DNA of 64,000 bases from Pseudocitrobacter faecalis (lineage in GTDB: Bacteria; Pseudomonadota; Gammaproteobacteria; Enterobacterales; Enterobacteriaceae), in the NCBI GenBank assembly GCA_003315335.1, contig QNRL01000003.1, forward strand, positions 1 to 64,000, read 5' to 3'. Of this stretch, positions 19,423 to 29,649 are shown piece after piece. Each line of letters begins with the position of its first letter. Positions within the stretch are counted from its first letter, which is position 1. A program made the translations under genes and the position numbers. A model generated the notes under the pieces. The model saw only the letters and a list, made by a program, of their open reading frames with translations. It was not told the origin of the DNA and did no database searches.

Positions 19423-20214
19423 ATGCCCGTTTTTGCCCTGCTCGCGCTTGTCGCCTACTCCATCAGCCTGGCGCTGATCATCCCCGGTTTGCTGCAAAAA
19501 AACAGCGGCTGGCGGCGTATGGCTATTCTTTCTGCCGTTATCGCGCTCGTCTGCCACGCTTTCGCGCTTGAAGCCCGTATCCTGCCTGGCGGCGAGAATG
19601 GCCAAAACCTGAGCCTGCTCAACGTCGGTTCGCTGGTCAGCTTGATGATTTGTACGGTGATGACGATTGTCGCCTCACGCAATCGCGGCTGGCTGCTGTT
19701 GCCGATTGTTTACGCTTTTGCATTGATTAATCTGGCTTTTGCGACATTTGTTCCGAATGAATACATCACGCATCTGGAAGCCACGCCGGGCATGATGGTG
19801 CATATTGGCCTGTCGCTGTTCGCTTATGCGACGCTGATTATCGCGGCCCTCTACGCACTTCAACTAGCATGGATTGACTACCAGCTGAAAAACAAGAAGC
19901 TGGCTTTCAGCCACGAAATGCCGCCGCTAATGAGCATTGAACGTAAAATGTTTCATATCACGCAGGTGGGCGTGGTACTGCTTACGCTTACCCTGTGCAC
20001 CGGCCTGTTTTACATGCATAACCTCTTTAGCATGGAAAACATCGACAAAGCGGTGCTCTCAATCGTGGCCTGGTTTGTCTACATTGTGCTGCTATGGGGC
20101 CACTATCATGAAGGATGGCGTGGACGCCGCGTCGTGTGGTTTAACGTCGCTGGCGCAGGCATTCTGACCATGGCGTATTTTGGTAGCCGGGTCATTCAAC
20201 AGCTTGTCGGCTAG
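19423..20214 (+). CDS. ypjD: Inner membrane protein YpjD (CcsA-like)
   Basis: Multi-pass membrane protein with about eight helices, of the CcsA/HemX-like family. Conserved WGHYHEGWRGRR near the C terminus and HLEATPGMMVHIGLSL are family signatures shared with cytochrome-c assembly proteins. In E. coli YpjD has been linked to magnesium/cobalt transporter function together with the neighbouring yfjD. The start at 19423 gives 263 residues as in E. coli; a start 5 codons upstream is also open. It is 20 bp before corB and divergent from ffh. Confidence 0.92.
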   Translation: MPVFALLALVAYSISLALIIPGLLQKNSGWRRMAILSAVIALVCHAFALEARILPGGENGQNLSLLNVGSLVSLMICTVMTIVASRNRGWLLLPIVYAFALINLAFATFVPNEYITHLEATPGMMVHIGLSLFAYATLIIAALYALQLAWIDYQLKNKKLAFSHEMPPLMSIERKMFHITQVGVVLLTLTLCTGLFYMHNLFSMENIDKAVLSIVAWFVYIVLLWGHYHEGWRGRRVVWFNVAGAGILTMAYFGSRVIQQLVG

Positions 20215-20234
20215 ACACAACTAAGGAACACCTT

Positions 20235-21521
20235 TTGGAACATATCTCCACCACCACACTGATCGTCACACTGATCATTATGGTGGTCATCTCCGCCTAT
20301 TTCTCCGGTTCGGAGACTGGCATGATGACACTCAACCGCTATCGTCTGCGTCATCTTGCCAAACAGGGCAATCGCCAGGCGAAGCGCGTAGAAAAACTGC
20401 TGCGTAAGCCCGATCGCTTAATTAGCCTGGTCCTGATTGGCAATAACCTGGTCAACATTCTGGCTTCCGCGCTGGGCACCATCGTCGGGATGCGTCTTTA
20501 TGGCGATGCGGGCGTAGCCATTGCGACCGGTGTTTTAACGTTCGTGGTGCTGGTGTTTGCTGAAGTCTTGCCGAAAACCATCGCCGCACTTTACCCGGAA
20601 AAAGTGGCCTATCCCAGCAGTGTCCTGCTCGCCCCGCTACAAATTCTGATGATGCCGCTGGTGTGGCTGCTCAATATGATCACCCGCCTGCTGATGCGCA
20701 TGATGGGGATAAAAACTGACACTGTGATGAGCAGCTCGTTGAGCAAAGACGAACTGCGCACGCTGGTAAATGAATCGCGCTCGCAAATTTCGCGTCGCAA
20801 TCAGGACATGCTGCTATCGGTGCTGGATCTCGAAAAAGTGAGCGTCGATGACATCATGGTGCCGCGCAATGAAATCGTCGGTATCGACATCAACGATGAC
20901 TGGAAGTCGATTGTTCGTCAGCTCACCCACTCCCCGCATGGCCGTATCGTCCTCTACCGCGACTCGCTGGACGATGCCATCAGCATGCTGCGCGTCCGCG
21001 AAGCCTGGCGCTTAATGCAGGAGAAAAAAGAGTTCACCAAAGAAGTGATGCTGCGCGCCGCCGATGAAATTTACTATGTGCCGGAAGGCACGCCGCTCAG
21101 CATTCAGTTGGTAAAATTCCAGCGTAATAAAAAGAAGGTTGGCCTGGTAGTCGATGAATACGGCGATATTCAGGGACTGGTAACGGTTGAAGATATTCTC
21201 GAAGAGATTGTCGGCGACTTCACGACCTCGATGTCACCAACTCTGGCGGAAGAAGTGACGCCGCAGAATGACGGCTCGGTAATTATTGATGGCAGCGCCA
21301 ACGTTCGTGAACTGAACAAAGCCTTTAACTGGCATATGCCGGAAGACGAAGCGCGTACGATTAACGGCATGATCCTCGAAGCGCTGGAAGAGATCCCGGC
21401 AGCAGGTACTCGCGTGCGCATTGGCCAGTATGATATTGATATTCTCGACGTACAGGACAACATGATTAAGCAGGTGAAAGTGATGCCGGTGAAACCCTTA
21501 CGTGAAAGCGTGCAGTCCTGA
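20235..21521 (+). CDS. corB: CorB/CNNM-type membrane protein with CBS domains (YfjD)
   Basis: HlyC/CorC (CNNM) family implicated in magnesium and cobalt efflux. It has an N-terminal DUF21 transmembrane domain with SGSETGMMTLNRYR and NNLVNILASALGT (about 1-190), a tandem CBS pair (about 205-330, with VEDILEEIVGD), and a C-terminal CorC/HlyC domain. The start codon is TTG, preceded by AAGGAAC, giving MEHISTTTLIVT, the E. coli start. 428 residues, full length. Likely co-transcribed with ypjD. Confidence 0.93.
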   Translation: MEHISTTTLIVTLIIMVVISAYFSGSETGMMTLNRYRLRHLAKQGNRQAKRVEKLLRKPDRLISLVLIGNNLVNILASALGTIVGMRLYGDAGVAIATGVLTFVVLVFAEVLPKTIAALYPEKVAYPSSVLLAPLQILMMPLVWLLNMITRLLMRMMGIKTDTVMSSSLSKDELRTLVNESRSQISRRNQDMLLSVLDLEKVSVDDIMVPRNEIVGIDINDDWKSIVRQLTHSPHGRIVLYRDSLDDAISMLRVREAWRLMQEKKEFTKEVMLRAADEIYYVPEGTPLSIQLVKFQRNKKKVGLVVDEYGDIQGLVTVEDILEEIVGDFTTSMSPTLAEEVTPQNDGSVIIDGSANVRELNKAFNWHMPEDEARTINGMILEALEEIPAAGTRVRIGQYDIDILDVQDNMIKQVKVMPVKPLRESVQS

Positions 21522-21580
21522 AAATACCAAAACGGCCTCTCGGGGCCGTATAGATGGCTGACAAAGTGCGCGTTGTTCTT

Positions 21581-21661
21581 GCCGGATGAACGTAAACGCC
21601 TTATCCGGCCTACAAAACATTGCAGAAACCTTGTAGGCCTGATAAGCGTAGCGCATCAGGC
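21581..21661. repeat. Pair of REP (BIME) elements
   Basis: Two convergent palindromic REP-like units: GCCGGATG...CGCCTTATCCGGCC (21581-21610) and GCCTGATAAGCGTAGCGCATCAGGC (21637-21661), separated by TACAAAAC...TTGTAG. This is the standard enterobacterial extragenic repeat, here between corB and the EAL gene. A GC-rich hairpin at 21532-21549 without a T run probably ends corB. Confidence 0.85.
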
Positions 21662-21674
21662 GACTTTGCGCGTG

Positions 21675-23444
21675 TTATATCCACTTCTGCAGCCACGCTT
21701 CCAGCTCTATTGCCGTTTTAGGACGCGCAAAGAAATAACCCTGCGCTTCATCGCACGCATAGTCACTGATAATCTGCGCGGTGGTTTCATCTTCCACCCC
21801 TTCCGCGAGCACCCGATAACCCAACTCCTTCAGCATACGAATCACGTTACGCACAATGACACGCCGTGAAGGCTCTTTGAGCAGATCGTCAATCAATGAT
21901 TTATCCAGCTTGATCGTATCGAGCGGAATACGCAGCAGGTAATTGAGGTTGCTGTAACCCGCGCCAAAATCGTCCAGCGAGACAGAGAAACCTTTATGGC
22001 GCAGTAAGCGTAGCTCTTCCAGCACCTGAGAGCTGGCCAGCAGCTTTTCTGTTTCCAGACACTCAACCCCCAGCATGCCATTATCCAGCCCGGCCTGCGC
22101 CATTTTATCGTGCAATCGTTGGGTAAAGCGATCGCGCGTCAGGTCCAGCACGCTGATATTGATCGATGCGGGTAACGCGATACCTTTTTTCTCCCATTCA
22201 GCCAACTGGGCAATCGCGTGATCAATCACCCAGTCAGTCAGTTCAACCATCAAACTGGTATTCTCAATCAGCGGTAAAAAGCTTCCGGGTGGAATGATCC
22301 CGCGATCCGGATGATTCCAGCGGATCAGTGCTTCCAGCGCCACCGGCTGCCCGGCAGGCAGAGACACCTTCGGTTGCCAGACCAGATAGAGCCCGCGATC
22401 TTTACGAATGGCTTCAGTCAGGTCGTTAAGCAGATAAAAATCTTCGTTACGACGGCAATCATCGTCCTGATTGTAAATCCCCCATCGCAGCCGGTTATGC
22501 CGGGCTTCGTATAGCGCACTCTCAGCCTGACGCAGAATTTCATGTCCGGAACAGATAGGCAACGTAATCGCCGTTTCGCCGACGTAAATCTTCAAATCAA
22601 TGGTAACGGCATCAGAAAGATGCGCCTGCAGGGCCATGAGCTGCTGCTCACGCCGCTGACGGTCAGCAGGCGTCAGGGGTTTTGAATAGAGCGCAAAGCG
22701 CCCGGCGCTCAGCATATACAGCTTTTCACACTGCGAGAGTTGCAACACCCGCAGCAGCGCCTGGCTAATATCTCTCACCAGCGTATTCAACCGGCTGGTG
22801 CCCATCACGCGAGCAATGTCATCAGATTGCGTCACGCCAATACACTCGATCACCATCAGCGAGTTGCCGGGGCACTCTTCCGCGAACGTCTCATCCTGCA
22901 AATCATTAATCAGTTGATGCATGTTTGGCAGGCCACTATTGAGATCGGTCAGCGCCACATCCAGCCACGACTCAATAAAGCTGGAAACCAGTTCGGCAAT
23001 GAAGTTCAGCGAGGCCAGCTCGTCGCAGGTGAGATCGCGGGGAATCGTATCGACCACGCAATAGGTTCCCATTGTGCAGCCGTTTTTAAAGGTCAGCGGC
23101 ATGCCCGCGTAAAAGCGCAACCCAGGGTCGCCCACCACCATCGGGTGGTCACAAAAACGGGCATCCAGCAGCGTATCAGGCACAATGACCGGTTTTTGGG
23201 TATCGACCACATATTGGCAAAACGTGAACTGTCGTGGCTTCGGTGCCATCGAAATCTGATGCGATACGATCACATTGCGTGTCTTGTCATCCAGCACAGA
23301 AATGTAACCCGCTGGCATATGGAAAAGTGATGTGGTGAGTTGCAAGAAATGACGAAGAACATCGTCACGAGTTTTATCCTGACGTACTAATACCCCCATT
23401 TCTTCGGGGGGAAGCGCCCGGGTCTTTACAGCCGACTCCAGCAT
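21675..23444 (-). CDS. GAF - degenerate GGDEF - EAL phosphodiesterase
   Basis: Cytosolic 589-residue signalling protein. It has a GAF sensor (about 20-160, containing FCQYVVDTQKPVIVPD), a GGDEF-like domain whose signature is degenerate (SAGRF in LYMLSAGRFALYSK; about 165-315), and an EAL domain (about 330-589). The EAL catalytic set looks complete: EALIRW, NISVLD, the Glu in ECLETEK, LDDFGAGYS, LDKSLI, EGVEDE. It is therefore predicted to hydrolyse c-di-GMP and not make it. No transmembrane segment. It is absent from this position in E. coli K-12 and opposes the dgcN cyclase encoded 9 kb away. Confidence 0.88.
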   Translation of the reverse strand: MLESAVKTRALPPEEMGVLVRQDKTRDDVLRHFLQLTTSLFHMPAGYISVLDDKTRNVIVSHQISMAPKPRQFTFCQYVVDTQKPVIVPDTLLDARFCDHPMVVGDPGLRFYAGMPLTFKNGCTMGTYCVVDTIPRDLTCDELASLNFIAELVSSFIESWLDVALTDLNSGLPNMHQLINDLQDETFAEECPGNSLMVIECIGVTQSDDIARVMGTSRLNTLVRDISQALLRVLQLSQCEKLYMLSAGRFALYSKPLTPADRQRREQQLMALQAHLSDAVTIDLKIYVGETAITLPICSGHEILRQAESALYEARHNRLRWGIYNQDDDCRRNEDFYLLNDLTEAIRKDRGLYLVWQPKVSLPAGQPVALEALIRWNHPDRGIIPPGSFLPLIENTSLMVELTDWVIDHAIAQLAEWEKKGIALPASINISVLDLTRDRFTQRLHDKMAQAGLDNGMLGVECLETEKLLASSQVLEELRLLRHKGFSVSLDDFGAGYSNLNYLLRIPLDTIKLDKSLIDDLLKEPSRRVIVRNVIRMLKELGYRVLAEGVEDETTAQIISDYACDEAQGYFFARPKTAIELEAWLQKWI

Positions 23445-23529
23445 AAATGTCCCTCTTCATGTGAGCCTGTGAAGAGGCAGTATAAAACGCCAGCAACGGT
23501 GGACAAATATCAGGCCTAAGCCATCTAAA

Positions 23530-23556
23530 GCAAAAAGCCCTCACGAGGAGGGCTTC
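23530..23556 (-). terminator. Rho-independent terminator of grpE
   Basis: Minus-strand hairpin AAGCCCTCCTCGTGAGGGCTT followed by T run, about 20 bp after the grpE stop. Confidence 0.88.
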
Positions 23557-23577
23557 TGGAACAGGGCGACTTTTCGG

Positions 23578-24171
23578 TTACGCTTTCGCTTTCGCAACGG
23601 AAACCATCGCGGCGCGAATAGTGCGGCCATTCAGCGTGTAGCCTTTCTGCATCACCATCAGTACGTTACCCGGTGCGATGTCTTCAGACTCCACCATCGC
23701 AATCGCCTGGTGTACGTTCGGATCCATCGGCACGTCGATCGCGTCAACAACCTGAACGCCGAATTTACCCACCACGTCGAGCATGGATTTACGGGTCAGT
23801 TCGATACCTTCGATCATCGCCGCCATATCGGTGTTATCTTTGTCCGCCACTTCCAGCGCACGGTCGAGGCTATCCAGCACCGGCAGCAGTTCGTTGACGA
23901 ATTTTTCCAGCGCAAATTTATGCGCCTTTTCGACGTCGAGTTCAGTACGGCGACGCAGGTTTTCCATTTCCGCTTTGATACGCAACACACCATCACGCTC
24001 ACGCGTCTGGGATTCCGCTAACTGAGCTTCCAGATTCGCAATTTTTTCATCGCGCGGATCCACCTGCTCAGCAGACGCGTCAGACTCTACAGCTTCAACG
24101 TCATCATGCTGTTCCGTGATAATTTCTTCCGGGGCTTGCCCCTCAGGCGTTTTCTGTTCTTTACTGCTCAT
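23578..24171 (-). CDS. grpE: DnaK nucleotide-exchange factor GrpE
   Basis: Homodimeric exchange factor that releases ADP from DnaK; heat-inducible thermosensor. It has an acidic disordered N terminus ([16 protein letters not shown]), a long dimer coiled coil (about 40-90, [15 protein letters not shown]), then the beta domain with [12 protein letters not shown] and the terminal [14 protein letters not shown]. 197 residues, the E. coli length. The open frame extends 153 codons upstream across the promoter and into antisense nadK, so the ATG at 24171 is correct. A strong sigma-32 promoter lies upstream, divergent from nadK. Confidence 0.98.
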   Translation of the reverse strand: MSSKEQKTPEGQAPEEIITEQHDDVEAVESDASAEQVDPRDEKIANLEAQLAESQTRERDGVLRIKAEMENLRRRTELDVEKAHKFALEKFVNELLPVLDSLDRALEVADKDNTDMAAMIEGIELTRKSMLDVVGKFGVQVVDAIDVPMDPNVHQAIAMVESEDIAPGNVLMVMQKGYTLNGRTIRAAMVSVAKAKA

Positions 24172-24218
24172 GAATTTCTCCGCGTTTTTTTTCGCAATCA
24201 TCTCGCTAACTTGGCTTA

Positions 24219-24246
24219 TTATGGGGATAAGATTCCGCGTTTCAAG
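24219..24246 (-). promoter_or_regulatory. sigma-32 heat-shock promoter of grpE
   Basis: Minus strand CTTGAAA (24246-24240), 13-bp spacer, CCCCATAA (24226-24219). Nearly consensus sigma-32. Confidence 0.9.
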
Positions 24247-24294
24247 GGAAGCTCTCACATTGTCATCAATCTTCGGCACAAGGACCTTCAGAAA

Positions 24295-25173
24295 ATGAAC
24301 AATCATTTCAAGTGTATCGGTATCGTAGGGCACCCTCGCCATCCGACCGCGCTGACCACACATGAAATGCTCTATCGCTGGCTGAGCGCCAAAGGCTATG
24401 AAGTGATTGTTGAACGCCAGATTGCAAAAGAGCTGAAACTGGAAAACGTGCAAACCGGCACGCTGGCCGAAATTGGTCAAAAAGCCTGCCTTGCCGTGGT
24501 GGTCGGCGGCGATGGCAATATGCTGGGGGCGGCGCGCACCCTGGCCCGTTACGATATAAAAGTGATCGGTATAAACCGTGGCAATCTCGGTTTCCTTACC
24601 GACCTCGACCCGGACAACGCGCACCAGCAATTAGCCGACGTGCTGGAAGGCAATTACATCACCGAGAAGCGTTTTCTGCTGGAAGCGCAGGTTTGCCAGC
24701 AGGATTGCCAGAAGCGCATCAGCACCGCCATTAATGAGGTGGTTCTGCATCCCGGTAAAGTGGCGCATATGATTGAGTTCGAAGTGTATATTGATGAAAC
24801 CTTCGCCTTCTCGCAGCGATCCGATGGCCTGATTATCTCGACGCCGACCGGTTCTACCGCCTACTCCCTTTCGGCAGGCGGCCCGATTCTGACGCCTTCA
24901 CTGGATGCCATCACCCTGGTGCCCATGTTCCCGCACACGCTCTCAGCGCGTCCGTTGGTAATTAACAGCAGCAGCACCATTCGTCTGCGTTTCTCGCATC
25001 GTCGCAACGACCTGGAGATCAGCTGCGACAGCCAGATTGCCCTGCCGATTCAGGAAGGTGAAGATGTGTTAATTCGCCGAAGCGATTATCACCTCAATCT
25101 TATTCACCCAAAAGATTACAGCTATTTCAACACATTAAGCACTAAACTGGGCTGGTCAAAAAAATTGTTCTAA
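24295..25173 (+). CDS. nadK: NAD kinase
   Basis: Phosphorylates NAD+ to NADP+ with ATP; the only source of NADP. 292 residues from [17 protein letters not shown], as in E. coli. Conserved [11 protein letters not shown] (about 71-81, catalytic Asp), [10 protein letters not shown], and the Gly-rich [16 protein letters not shown]. The frame is open well upstream, but that part overlaps the divergent grpE gene and promoter, so the ATG at 24295 is chosen. It precedes recN, as in E. coli. Confidence 0.98.
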   Translation: MNNHFKCIGIVGHPRHPTALTTHEMLYRWLSAKGYEVIVERQIAKELKLENVQTGTLAEIGQKACLAVVVGGDGNMLGAARTLARYDIKVIGINRGNLGFLTDLDPDNAHQQLADVLEGNYITEKRFLLEAQVCQQDCQKRISTAINEVVLHPGKVAHMIEFEVYIDETFAFSQRSDGLIISTPTGSTAYSLSAGGPILTPSLDAITLVPMFPHTLSARPLVINSSSTIRLRFSHRRNDLEISCDSQIALPIQEGEDVLIRRSDYHLNLIHPKDYSYFNTLSTKLGWSKKLF

Positions 25174-25192
25174 ATTTACCAACAGCGCTTTA

Positions 25193-25248
25193 CTGTATAA
25201 AAAACCAGTTTATACTGTATGAAAACACAGTTATGGTTTTTCATACAG
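25193..25248 (+). promoter_or_regulatory. LexA operators of recN (SOS boxes)
   Basis: Two consensus LexA boxes, CTGTATAAAAAACCAG (25193-25208) and CTGTATGAAAACACAG (25215-25230), plus a degenerate third (ATGGTTTTTCATACAG, 25233-25248) ending 10 bp before the recN start. Multiple boxes explain the very tight SOS control known for recN. Confidence 0.93.
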
Positions 25249-25258
25249 GAAAGCAGCT

Positions 25259-26920
25259 ATGTTGGCACAACTGACCATCAGCAACTTTGCAATCGTTCGT
25301 GAACTTGAAATCGACTTTAACGGCGGCATGACGGCCATCACCGGTGAAACCGGGGCCGGTAAATCTATTGCTATCGATGCCCTCGGTCTGTGCCTCGGTG
25401 GCCGCGCGGAAGGCGATATGGTGCGCGCGGGTGCCAGCCGTGCCGACCTCTGCGCTCGCTTCGCCCTGAAAGACACGCCAGCCGCGCTGCGCTGGCTTGA
25501 AGAAAACCAGCTTGAAGATGGCCGCGAATGCCTGCTGCGCCGCGTTATCAGCAGTGACGGACGTTCTCGTGGTTTTATCAACGGCACCGCCGTGCCACTC
25601 TCACAGCTCCGTGAATTGGGTCAGTTGCTGATTCAAATCCATGGTCAGCACGCGCACCAGCTTCTGGTTAAACCCGAACATCAGAAAACCCTGCTCGACG
25701 GCTATACGGGCGAATCTACCCTTATCCGACAGATGGCTGAGCATTACCGTCTGTGGCATCAAAGCTGCCGGGATTTAGCACAGCATCAGCAGCAAAGCCA
25801 GGAACGCGCCGCGCGCGCCGAACTGCTGCAATATCAGCTTAAAGAGCTTATCGAGTTCAACCCGCAGCCCGGCGAATATGAGCAAATAGACGAAGAGTAC
25901 AAGCGTCTGGCTAACAGTGGGCAATTACTCTCCACCAGCCAGCATGCACTGGCGCTGCTCGCTGACGGAGAAGACGCCAACCTGCTAAGCCAACTCTACA
26001 CTGCTAAGCAGCTCGCTACTGAGTTGGTCGGTATGGACAACAAACTCGCCAGCGTGCTCAATATGCTGGAAGAAGCGTCTATCCAGCTCAGCGAAGCCAG
26101 CGATGAACTGCGTCACTACTGCGACCGTCTCGATCTCGATCCCAATCGCCTGTTTGAACTGGAACAACGCCTGTCGCGGCAAATCGCGCTGGCGCGTAAA
26201 CACCATATTTCGCCCGAAGCGTTGCCCGACTTCTACCAGTCGCTGCTTGATGAACAACAACAGCTTGACGATCAAAGCGACTCACTGGAAACCCTGAAGC
26301 ACGCGGTGGAGCGCCATCACCAGTTGGCGCTGGAAACCGCGCGTCAGCTTCATACTTTGCGCCTCAACAGCGCCCAGGAGCTTGCGGGGCTTATTACCGA
26401 CAGCATGCATGCGCTCTCTATGCCGCACGGCGTCTTCACCATTGATGTCAGCTTTGAAGAACAGCACCTCACGGCAGACGGCGCAGACCGCATTGAATTT
26501 CGCGTCACCACCAACCCAGGCCAACCGCTCCAGCCCATTGCGAAAGTGGCATCCGGCGGTGAGCTGTCGCGTATCGCGCTGGCTATTCAGGTGATTACCG
26601 CGCGTAAAATGGAAACCCCGGCGCTTATCTTCGATGAAGTGGATGTGGGGATCAGCGGCCCGACCGCCGCTGTTGTCGGGCGCTTGCTCCGTCAGCTTGG
26701 CGAATCAACGCAGGTTATGTGTGTCACTCACCTGCCGCAGGTGGCCGGTTGTGGTCATCATCACTTCTTTGTCAGCAAAGAAACCGACGGTGAAATGACC
26801 GAAACGCACATGCAGGTGCTGGATAAACGCGCGCGCTTGCAGGAGCTGGCGCGTCTGCTTGGCGGCAGCGAAGTCACACGAAACACGCTGGCAAACGCGA
26901 AAGAGTTGCTGGCAGCGTAA
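25259..26920 (+). CDS. recN: DNA repair protein RecN
   Basis: SMC-like ATPase acting early at double-strand breaks, helping RecA bring sister chromatids together. It has an N-terminal Walker [10 protein letters not shown] (about 29-37), a long coiled-coil middle (about 150-370, Gln/Leu-rich), and a C-terminal ABC signature [15 protein letters not shown] with Walker [14 protein letters not shown]. 553 residues, full length. Two good LexA boxes lie directly upstream. Follows nadK on the same strand. Confidence 0.98.
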   Translation: MLAQLTISNFAIVRELEIDFNGGMTAITGETGAGKSIAIDALGLCLGGRAEGDMVRAGASRADLCARFALKDTPAALRWLEENQLEDGRECLLRRVISSDGRSRGFINGTAVPLSQLRELGQLLIQIHGQHAHQLLVKPEHQKTLLDGYTGESTLIRQMAEHYRLWHQSCRDLAQHQQQSQERAARAELLQYQLKELIEFNPQPGEYEQIDEEYKRLANSGQLLSTSQHALALLADGEDANLLSQLYTAKQLATELVGMDNKLASVLNMLEEASIQLSEASDELRHYCDRLDLDPNRLFELEQRLSRQIALARKHHISPEALPDFYQSLLDEQQQLDDQSDSLETLKHAVERHHQLALETARQLHTLRLNSAQELAGLITDSMHALSMPHGVFTIDVSFEEQHLTADGADRIEFRVTTNPGQPLQPIAKVASGGELSRIALAIQVITARKMETPALIFDEVDVGISGPTAAVVGRLLRQLGESTQVMCVTHLPQVAGCGHHHFFVSKETDGEMTETHMQVLDKRARLQELARLLGGSEVTRNTLANAKELLAA

Positions 26921-27069
26921 ACTTTTTCGCATCCCCGGAGTCTGAGTTCACAATAAAAACGCCGTGTGACCTGACAGCAAAAGGTTTTAAACTGACGTCA
27001 TGTCTATTATCATCGGCATATTACATATGAGCCGCGTACTGCTCGGGCCCGAAAAGGAATGAAATCACT

Positions 27070-27411
27070 ATGCGCTGTAAAACGCTGACTGCTGCCGCAG
27101 CGGTTCTTCTGATGTTGACCGCAGGCTGTTCCACTCTGGAGCGAGTGGTTTACCGTCCTGACATCAATCAGGGAAACTATCTGGCACCTAACGATATTTC
27201 AAAAATCCGCATCGGCATGACCCAACAACAGGTCGCTTATGCATTAGGTACCCCGATGATGTCCGATCCGTTCGGCACGAATACCTGGTTCTACGTATTC
27301 CGCCAGCAGCCGGGTCATGAAAAAGTGACGCAGCAAACGCTGACGCTCACCTTCAACAGCAGCGGTGTGCTGACCAACATCGACAACAAACCTGCACTGA
27401 CCGGCGAGTAA
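27070..27411 (+). CDS. bamE: Outer membrane protein assembly lipoprotein BamE (SmpA)
   Basis: Small lipoprotein of the BAM complex that stabilises the BamA-BamD contact and binds phosphatidylglycerol. It has a signal peptide with lipobox LTAGC (Cys20) and the SmpA/OmlA fold: [46 protein letters not shown]. 113 residues, as in E. coli. Monocistronic, followed by a strong terminator. Confidence 0.97.
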   Translation: MRCKTLTAAAAVLLMLTAGCSTLERVVYRPDINQGNYLAPNDISKIRIGMTQQQVAYALGTPMMSDPFGTNTWFYVFRQQPGHEKVTQQTLTLTFNSSGVLTNIDNKPALTGE

Positions 27412-27423
27412 GTCCAGGCAATA

Positions 27424-27452
27424 AAAAAAGCGCTCAAAGAGCGCTTTTTTTG
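27424..27452 (+). terminator. Rho-independent terminator between bamE and rnfH
   Basis: Perfect hairpin AAAAGCGCTC-AAA-GAGCGCTTTT with T runs on both strands, so it probably ends the converging bamE and ratA-rnfH transcripts. Confidence 0.9.
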
Positions 27453-27475
27453 TTTCTGGCGGCTTAAGAGTGACA

Positions 27476-27769
27476 TCAGGCTTTCCCGGCTGACTTCTCC
27501 GCACGCTGGCGACGCAGCTCTTTCGGGTCGGCAATCAGCGGACGATAAATCTCGACCCGGTCGCCATCCTGCACCACGTCCTGTAACTTCATCGGGCGGC
27601 TGTAGATACCAACTTTATTCTTCGCAAGATCGATATCGTCACGCAACGCCAGAATACCGCTTGCCAGAATGGCTTGCTCGACGGTCGCGCCCTCTTCCAG
27701 CGTCACACGTTGCAAATACTGTTTTTGCGGCAGCGCGTAGGCCACTTCAACCACAACCTTACCCGGCAC
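27476..27769 (-). CDS. rnfH: RnfH family ubiquitin-like protein
   Basis: 97-residue beta-grasp (ubiquitin-like) protein of the RnfH/YfjF family, unknown biochemical role, named for its link to the Rnf redox complex in other bacteria. Conserved [18 protein letters not shown] and [24 protein letters not shown]. The start overlaps the ratA stop by 11 bp, so the pair is co-transcribed and probably translationally coupled, as in E. coli. Confidence 0.94.
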   Translation of the reverse strand: MPGKVVVEVAYALPQKQYLQRVTLEEGATVEQAILASGILALRDDIDLAKNKVGIYSRPMKLQDVVQDGDRVEIYRPLIADPKELRRQRAEKSAGKA

Positions 27770-28196
27770 TGTAAACCTCTCTGGCGCGCATCGTGAATGC
27801 CTGAACCATGTTCAGCGCCAGCTCTTTGAAGATGCGTCCAAAGGCCATCTCAATCAATTTATTGGTAAATTCGAAATCAAGATGGAACTCGATTTTACAG
27901 GCATCCTGACTGAGCGGGATGAACTTCCAGCCGCCAATCAGTTTCTTAAATGGCCCATCCACCAGCTGCATCAAAATGCTCTGGTTGCTGGTAAGGATAT
28001 TCCGCGTCGTGAACGTCTTGCTGATACCGGCCTTCGACACGTCCACCGCCGCCGTCATTTGCGTCGGGCCCGACTCCAGCACGCGACTTCCGGTGCAGCC
28101 AGGCAGGAAATCAGGATAAGCATTAACGTCGTTGACGAGGGTATACATTTGCTCCGCGCTATAGGGTACCAGCGCAGTACGGCTAATCTGAGGCAT
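27759..28196 (-). CDS. ratA: START/coenzyme Q-binding family protein RatA
   Basis: Polyketide cyclase/START-fold protein. In E. coli it is named a ribosome-association toxin that blocks 70S formation, but homologues such as Coq10 bind ubiquinone, so its true role is debated. Conserved [30 protein letters not shown], and the C-terminal amphipathic helix [20 protein letters not shown]. The start at 28196 is chosen because GGA lies 7 bases upstream and conservation begins there; the frame stays open to 28235 and databases often use that longer start. Divergent from smpB. Confidence 0.93.
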   Translation of the reverse strand: MPQISRTALVPYSAEQMYTLVNDVNAYPDFLPGCTGSRVLESGPTQMTAAVDVSKAGISKTFTTRNILTSNQSILMQLVDGPFKKLIGGWKFIPLSQDACKIEFHLDFEFTNKLIEMAFGRIFKELALNMVQAFTMRAREVYSAG

Positions 28197-28345
28197 AGCA
28201 ATTTCCATGTTCGAACACGGGCTAAATAGTATCATTTATCTACGGTTAAAAAAAACGTTCCGCGGCAACTCGTGCTAAGATAGCGCATTGCGCCTCGCGG
28301 GAGCTTGAGGCAGATGTGTACGAACTGCGATGACTTCAGGATATT

Positions 28346-28828
28346 ATGACTAAGAAAAAAGCACACAAACCTGGATCGGCCACCATTGCGCTGAACAAAC
28401 GCGCCCGCCACGATTACTTTATCGAAGAAGAGTACGAAGCGGGCCTCGCGCTGCAGGGCTGGGAAGTAAAATCCCTGCGTGCCGGTAAAGCCAACATTGG
28501 CGATAGCTACGTGATCCTGAAAGATGGCGAAGCCTACCTCTTCGGCGCAAACTTCACGCCGCTGACGGTCGCGTCATCCCACTACGTTTGCGACCCAACC
28601 CGTACCCGCAAACTGTTACTGAATCAGCGTGAGCTGGATACCCTTATTGGCCAGATCAACCGTGACGGTTATACGGTTGTTGCCCTCTCACTGTACTGGA
28701 AGAACGCCTGGTGCAAAGTCAAAATCGGTGTGGCAAAAGGTAAGCAGCAACACGATAAGCGTAACGATGTGAAAGATCGTGAGTGGAAGCTGGATAAAGC
28801 GCGCATCATGAAAAACGCCGGGCGCTAA
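28346..28828 (+). CDS. smpB: tmRNA-binding protein SmpB
   Basis: Partner of tmRNA in trans-translation; mimics the codon-anticodon stem in the A site of stalled ribosomes. OB-fold with [34 protein letters not shown] and [14 protein letters not shown], and a basic tail that forms a helix in the mRNA channel ([18 protein letters not shown]). 160 residues, full length. The ssrA RNA itself is encoded 18 kb downstream; the bap locus separates them, as in Salmonella. Confidence 0.98.
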   Translation: MTKKKAHKPGSATIALNKRARHDYFIEEEYEAGLALQGWEVKSLRAGKANIGDSYVILKDGEAYLFGANFTPLTVASSHYVCDPTRTRKLLLNQRELDTLIGQINRDGYTVVALSLYWKNAWCKVKIGVAKGKQQHDKRNDVKDREWKLDKARIMKNAGR

Positions 28829-28837
28829 AAGGTTATG

Positions 28838-29649
28838 CACCCGTATCCTGAAGAGGTACGGGTGTTCTTCAAAGACTCGTCCCGCCTTTGTTATTCCCTC
28901 ATAAGAACCCTGAAATCCTCATGTTAAAGAATATATTCTTTTCCTTATTTCTCAGTAATGAATAATTCATGACTTAATTTCATAATATGTTTTATGCCCT
29001 TAGACACATCCCACAAATTAAAAATAATTACGCGCAGGCATCAATTACGCGCGCGATCACGAATATATCATATATTTTCATCATGATTTTCAGTTAATAA
29101 ATAATGAAAAACGCCTGAAATATGAATTCAGACATTTCCTAAAACGCCCCTTTCCTCCCTTTTTTTACACCATATTCCCGTGACTTACCTAAAATCATTA
29201 ACCGTCCCCCCTCGTCTGGGGAAATATAAAAACATACAAATTCATGGTGTTAAAAAATGGTACCTCTACTTTCTACATTAATACCCCCACGAACAAGAGC
29301 GCTATTAACCCTGCATAAATTGCTGGTTTAACTGATAATTAGCATGCTTGCGATTCCTCGCCTGTTTGCGATTTATCTTATATCTGGCTATATCAACAAC
29401 AGTGCTTCAACGTTTAAATGATAATTTAGAGCAAGGAATTAAATTTCAGAGAGAAATTATTTAACTATTCGCCAGTCAATATTTTAAGAATATTCCTAAT
29501 CACTATTTCGATAGTGGGCGCTACCGCTTTGCCTGAATTTCTGGCGAGTTGAATATCATAACAAATATGCCGGCGTAAAAGTCCTGAGCTGCTGAATAAC
29601 CGAATATCGCCATTGCGATCAACCTGTTCACCTCGAATGGAGTGACACC
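28838..29649. other. Long AT-rich intergenic region upstream of the adhesin
   Basis: About 810 bp without a convincing gene. It begins with a hairpin CACCCGTA...TACGGGTG (28838-28864) that probably ends smpB. The rest is markedly AT-rich compared with its neighbours, as is usual for silenced (H-NS-type) surface-adhesin promoters. The adhesin promoter must be here, but I cannot assign a -10/-35 pair with confidence. Confidence 0.6.

Noticed and set aside
24172-24630. 153-codon N-terminal extension of grpE
   Set aside because: It crosses the grpE sigma-32 promoter and continues antisense to nadK; the conserved protein starts at 24171.
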